Below are positions 62,255-64,000 of a DNA stretch of 64,000 nt, in pieces; positions within the stretch are counted from its first letter, which is position 1; every line of letters begins with the position of its first letter. Source of the stretch: Microcella pacifica (GTDB lineage: Bacteria > Actinomycetota > Actinomycetes > Actinomycetales > Microbacteriaceae); NCBI RefSeq assembly GCF_009371975.2, contig NZ_VIKT02000010.1, positions 43,079 through 107,078 of the forward strand. The letters are read 5' to 3'. Under the pieces are notes generated by a model. It was not told where the DNA came from and searched no databases. It was given only the letters and a program-made list of their open reading frames with translations. Made by a program: the position numbers and the translations under genes.

Positions 62255-62464
62255 CTACCAGAAGTGGACGCCGTCCGGCCCGAGCCCACCTCCCATGCCG
62301 TCCATCGGGCGCTGAGTGATGTTGCGCATCTGGCGGTAGTTCACCAACCAGATCGGTGCGTCAGGCGGGCACTCCCGCAAGAACTCGAGGACCTCCGCGA
62401 CGTCGAAGAAGATGAACTCCTTCGGCAAGCGACGATAGAGCGGCCACGTCAGATCGTGCTCCAT
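62255..62464 (-). CDS. Small hypothetical protein
   Basis: Protein of 69 aa, not recognised. It starts ATG 62464 behind GGAAGGA and reads TWPLYRRLPKEFIFFDVAEVLEFLRE, then PIWLVNYRQMRNITQRP, with a C-terminal glycine cluster (DGMGGGLGPDG). The aromatic and hydrophobic make-up is protein-like. It lies between NERD and GIY-YIG genes and ends at a strong inverted repeat. It could be part of a mobile or defence module, but no family match is known. Confidence 0.65.
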   Translation of the reverse strand: MEHDLTWPLYRRLPKEFIFFDVAEVLEFLRECPPDAPIWLVNYRQMRNITQRPMDGMGGGLGPDGVHFW

Positions 62465-62798
62465 GGTGATTCCTTCCGAGACAACACCCGGCCGGTGGGC
62501 GGGGTTGGCTCGTTCTGGCGACCATACCGAGCACTGTACGTCGTACGCACGACTTTGGTCAGTTGGTCGTATAGGAAGGCGGCGAATTCGCTTCTCTCCG
62601 CGACTCTGTTCCGCGTGTCCTCCGAACACGCAGAAAGTGGAAACGTGCGTGGGAGACGAAGCGTGCCAGCAGCGATCCCGCCGCCCGAGCAGATCTGCCG
62701 TGCCAACGGACGCCTCCACGCAGCGCCGGCGAATCCATGCGGCCCTTCGTCGAATCGTGGGCGCTCACCCGATCTTTTGACTGAGGTAGCCTCACCGC
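62465..62798. other. Intergenic region before GIY-YIG gene
   Basis: About 330 bases with no believable gene. It contains inverted repeats at 62536-62546 (GTACG-T-CGTAC) and 62613-62631 (GCGTGT-n7-ACACGC). These are modest. Composition is less GC-rich than neighbouring genes. It holds promoters for the divergent small gene and GIY-YIG gene. Confidence 0.45.
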
Positions 62799-63647
62799 AT
62801 GCCTGAAGACCCGCCGATCTTCCTCAACGATGTACTTCACCTCTCGGCCGAGGACCTGGACCGACATCACTACCGAGTGCGGTTGACCTTCAGGTGGGGC
62901 AATGACGAGCAGTCGGATCCGATCGCGCGATACCGCCGAGACCCGGAGGATGCCCTCGGGCACTTGCTGTACTACAGGCCGCAGTCAACGTTCAAGGTTG
63001 GGCAGCGCGTCATCGGTATGACGAAGATTCGTGACACACAGTGGCTGCTCACGCGCATCGTGCAGATCACAGGCATAACCGAGCAACCGGGCGGCCGCAA
63101 AGCTTACGAGAGCGCTGATGTTGGGGAGTATCGCGGCCTTTTCGGCCGAGTAATCCTTCGATACAGCAACCCGCCCTCGGCCCAGAATGAGGTTCGAGTC
63201 GCGAGCAAGATTCTCCCTCAGATCCAGGTAGATGAGGTCAGAGCGACAGGCTTCGGGGACGACGGCTTCCCCGGCTACGCGAACGTCACCGTCAGCTGGC
63301 ACAAACTTCACGAAATCGTGTCGCGCAGCTACGAGAGTTGGCACACTGCGCTTCGCAACATGAAGGGGATTTACCTCATTGTTGACAAGTCGAATGGCGC
63401 AGCGTACGTGGGAAAGGCGGATGGTAGCCAGATGCTTTGGGCGCGCTGGGCCAACTACGCCAGGACAAGGCATGGAGGCAACGTCGAGCTGAAGAAGCTC
63501 GACGCCGCACACATCGAAGAGCACTTCCAATGGTCAATCCTCGAAGTGATGGATGAGAAGACCCAAGACGACTACGTGAACGCACGAGAGTCCTGGTGGA
63601 AGAGTGCACTGAGCACACGAGGACAGGGCGGCCTGAACCGCAACTAA
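62799..63647 (+). CDS. GIY-YIG nuclease with uncharacterised N-terminal domain
   Basis: Protein of 282 aa. Residues 1-185 form a domain I do not recognise (DVLHLSAEDLDRHHYRVRLT, VGQRVIGMTKIRDTQWLLT and GYANVTVSWHKLHEIV). The C-terminal 95 residues are a GIY-YIG nuclease: GIYLIVDKSNGAAYVG (GIY at 190-192, YVG at 203-205), RWANYARTR and the catalytic Glu264 in NARESWWKSAL. Codon usage is less GC-biased than typical genes here, suggesting transfer. Proteins of this layout are probably restriction-type or mobile-element nucleases. Confidence 0.82.
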   Translation: MPEDPPIFLNDVLHLSAEDLDRHHYRVRLTFRWGNDEQSDPIARYRRDPEDALGHLLYYRPQSTFKVGQRVIGMTKIRDTQWLLTRIVQITGITEQPGGRKAYESADVGEYRGLFGRVILRYSNPPSAQNEVRVASKILPQIQVDEVRATGFGDDGFPGYANVTVSWHKLHEIVSRSYESWHTALRNMKGIYLIVDKSNGAAYVGKADGSQMLWARWANYARTRHGGNVELKKLDAAHIEEHFQWSILEVMDEKTQDDYVNARESWWKSALSTRGQGGLNRN

Positions 63648-63774
63648 GTCCTCAGATTCCGGTCGAGCATGGCCACAGCACAGCTTGCGTGCGACTGACG
63701 CGACCGGGTTCGGTGCCAGCGTTGCCTCGCGACATACTTGTCGCCAACCCCCCAGAGAATCGAGCTCCCCGGGT
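63648..63774. other. Intergenic tail after GIY-YIG gene
   Basis: About 130 bases without a gene or obvious hairpin. Open frames here overlap the GIY-YIG gene on the opposite strand and have no protein-like features. Confidence 0.4.
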
Positions 63775-63888
63775 CTAACCTCTGCGGTTGTCCGCCACCC
63801 ACGCCGAGATGCGCCGATTTCGAGCGCGCACGAACTCAAGGGTGCGTTCCCTGTACGCGACGTAGTCGTCGAGACTGTCGGGGGTCAA
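63775..63888 (-). CDS. Possible small ORF or gene remnant
   Basis: A 37-codon frame that reads like real protein: LDDYVAYRERTLEFVRA, then RNRRISAWVADNRRG and TAG. TTG at 63888 is the first possible start but has poor ribosome spacing, and the frame continues upstream as arginine-rich text, so it may be the tail of a broken gene. Low confidence. Confidence 0.35.
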   Translation of the reverse strand: MTPDSLDDYVAYRERTLEFVRARNRRISAWVADNRRG

Positions 63889-63923
63889 GTCCCTGGAAGT
63901 GGTGTAACGGCTGATCCTTCGCT

Positions 63924-64000
63924 TTATGCGCTGAGTGCGATGAAGGTGTCGGCGACCACCTCGCTTTCGGTGTCGGGCAGGACGCGCATGCGGGAGCGGG
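63924..64000 (-). CDS. C-terminal fragment of an unidentified gene at the window edge
   Basis: The last 25 codons of a minus-strand gene whose start lies beyond the right edge. It ends VLPDTESEVVADTFIALSA then TAA. No family is recognised; such a position next to an accessory region would suit a transposase or recombinase but that is a guess. Confidence 0.4.
   Translation of the reverse strand, partial: RSRMRVLPDTESEVVADTFIALSA

Noticed and set aside
63534..63839. Minus-strand open frame at the end of the GIY-YIG gene
   Set aside because: Mostly antisense to the GIY-YIG coding region and rich in Cys/Ser without pattern.

Overview
This window is high-GC DNA with dense gene packing, many GTG starts and many 4-base ATGA/GTGA stop-start overlaps. 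Together with a long-form ArgG, an OdhI/GarA-type FHA protein next to an FtsR-like MerR regulator, DUF5997 and GerW, this points to an actinobacterium, most likely of the Microbacteriaceae. No rRNA, tRNA, CRISPR array or complete insertion sequence was recognised. Names come from motif reading and family memory only; no searches were run.

Layout. 1-8.6 kb: the start of a peptide deformylase gene, a MinD/ParA-like ATPase, pyruvate carboxylase, a second ParA ATPase, then MerR regulator, FtsR-like MerR, GarA/OdhI-type FHA protein and a CDP-alcohol phosphatidyltransferase. 8.6-22.8 kb: metabolic genes (DUF1295 reductase-like protein, SDR, divergent G6PDH-like protein, GH15 hydrolase, S4 RNA-binding protein, lactate dehydrogenase, HesB-like protein, an epimerase/BASS transporter/flavin monooxygenase operon, a GlcD-like oxidase, a spermidine synthase-like protein, aldehyde dehydrogenase). 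23-28.7 kb: a GH92 mannosidase coupled to a GT4 glycosyltransferase, an M20 amidohydrolase and an EI24 membrane protein. 28.7-36.8 kb: flotillin, RlmN, a SatD operon with repeated upstream and downstream motifs, a DEAD-box helicase, an orphan small gene and ArgG. 36.8-41.5 kb: a CPBP protease and a glycine betaine/proline-type ABC transporter with a hairpin between permease and binding-protein genes and a strong terminator. 41.5-50.9 kb: DNA repair, CNNM/CorC transporters, an ArsR-SRPBCC operon, GerW, NAD(P)HX epimerase, HNH nuclease, transglutaminase, MsrB and a predicted zinc protease. 50.9-57.3 kb: a five-gene PadR/ABC operon with every junction overlapping, an LLM flavoenzyme plus pentapeptide protein, and a divergent DUF5997/LysR-effector pair.

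57.4-64 kb is an accessory region. It has a HigB/HigA-like toxin-antitoxin pair, a ThrE exporter, an XRE/nucleotidyltransferase pair resembling a type IV or MenAT-like toxin-antitoxin system, a lone MNT nucleotidyltransferase, a NERD protein, a small unknown protein and a GIY-YIG nuclease with an uncharacterised N-terminal half. Non-coding DNA there is looser and more AT-rich. This is the best place to look for an undescribed defence or stress module.

The central regulatory logic appears to be local autoregulation. Inverted repeats sit directly at the starts of the ArsR, PadR, XRE, HigA-like and MerR genes, and a related sequence occurs at both ends of the SatD operon.
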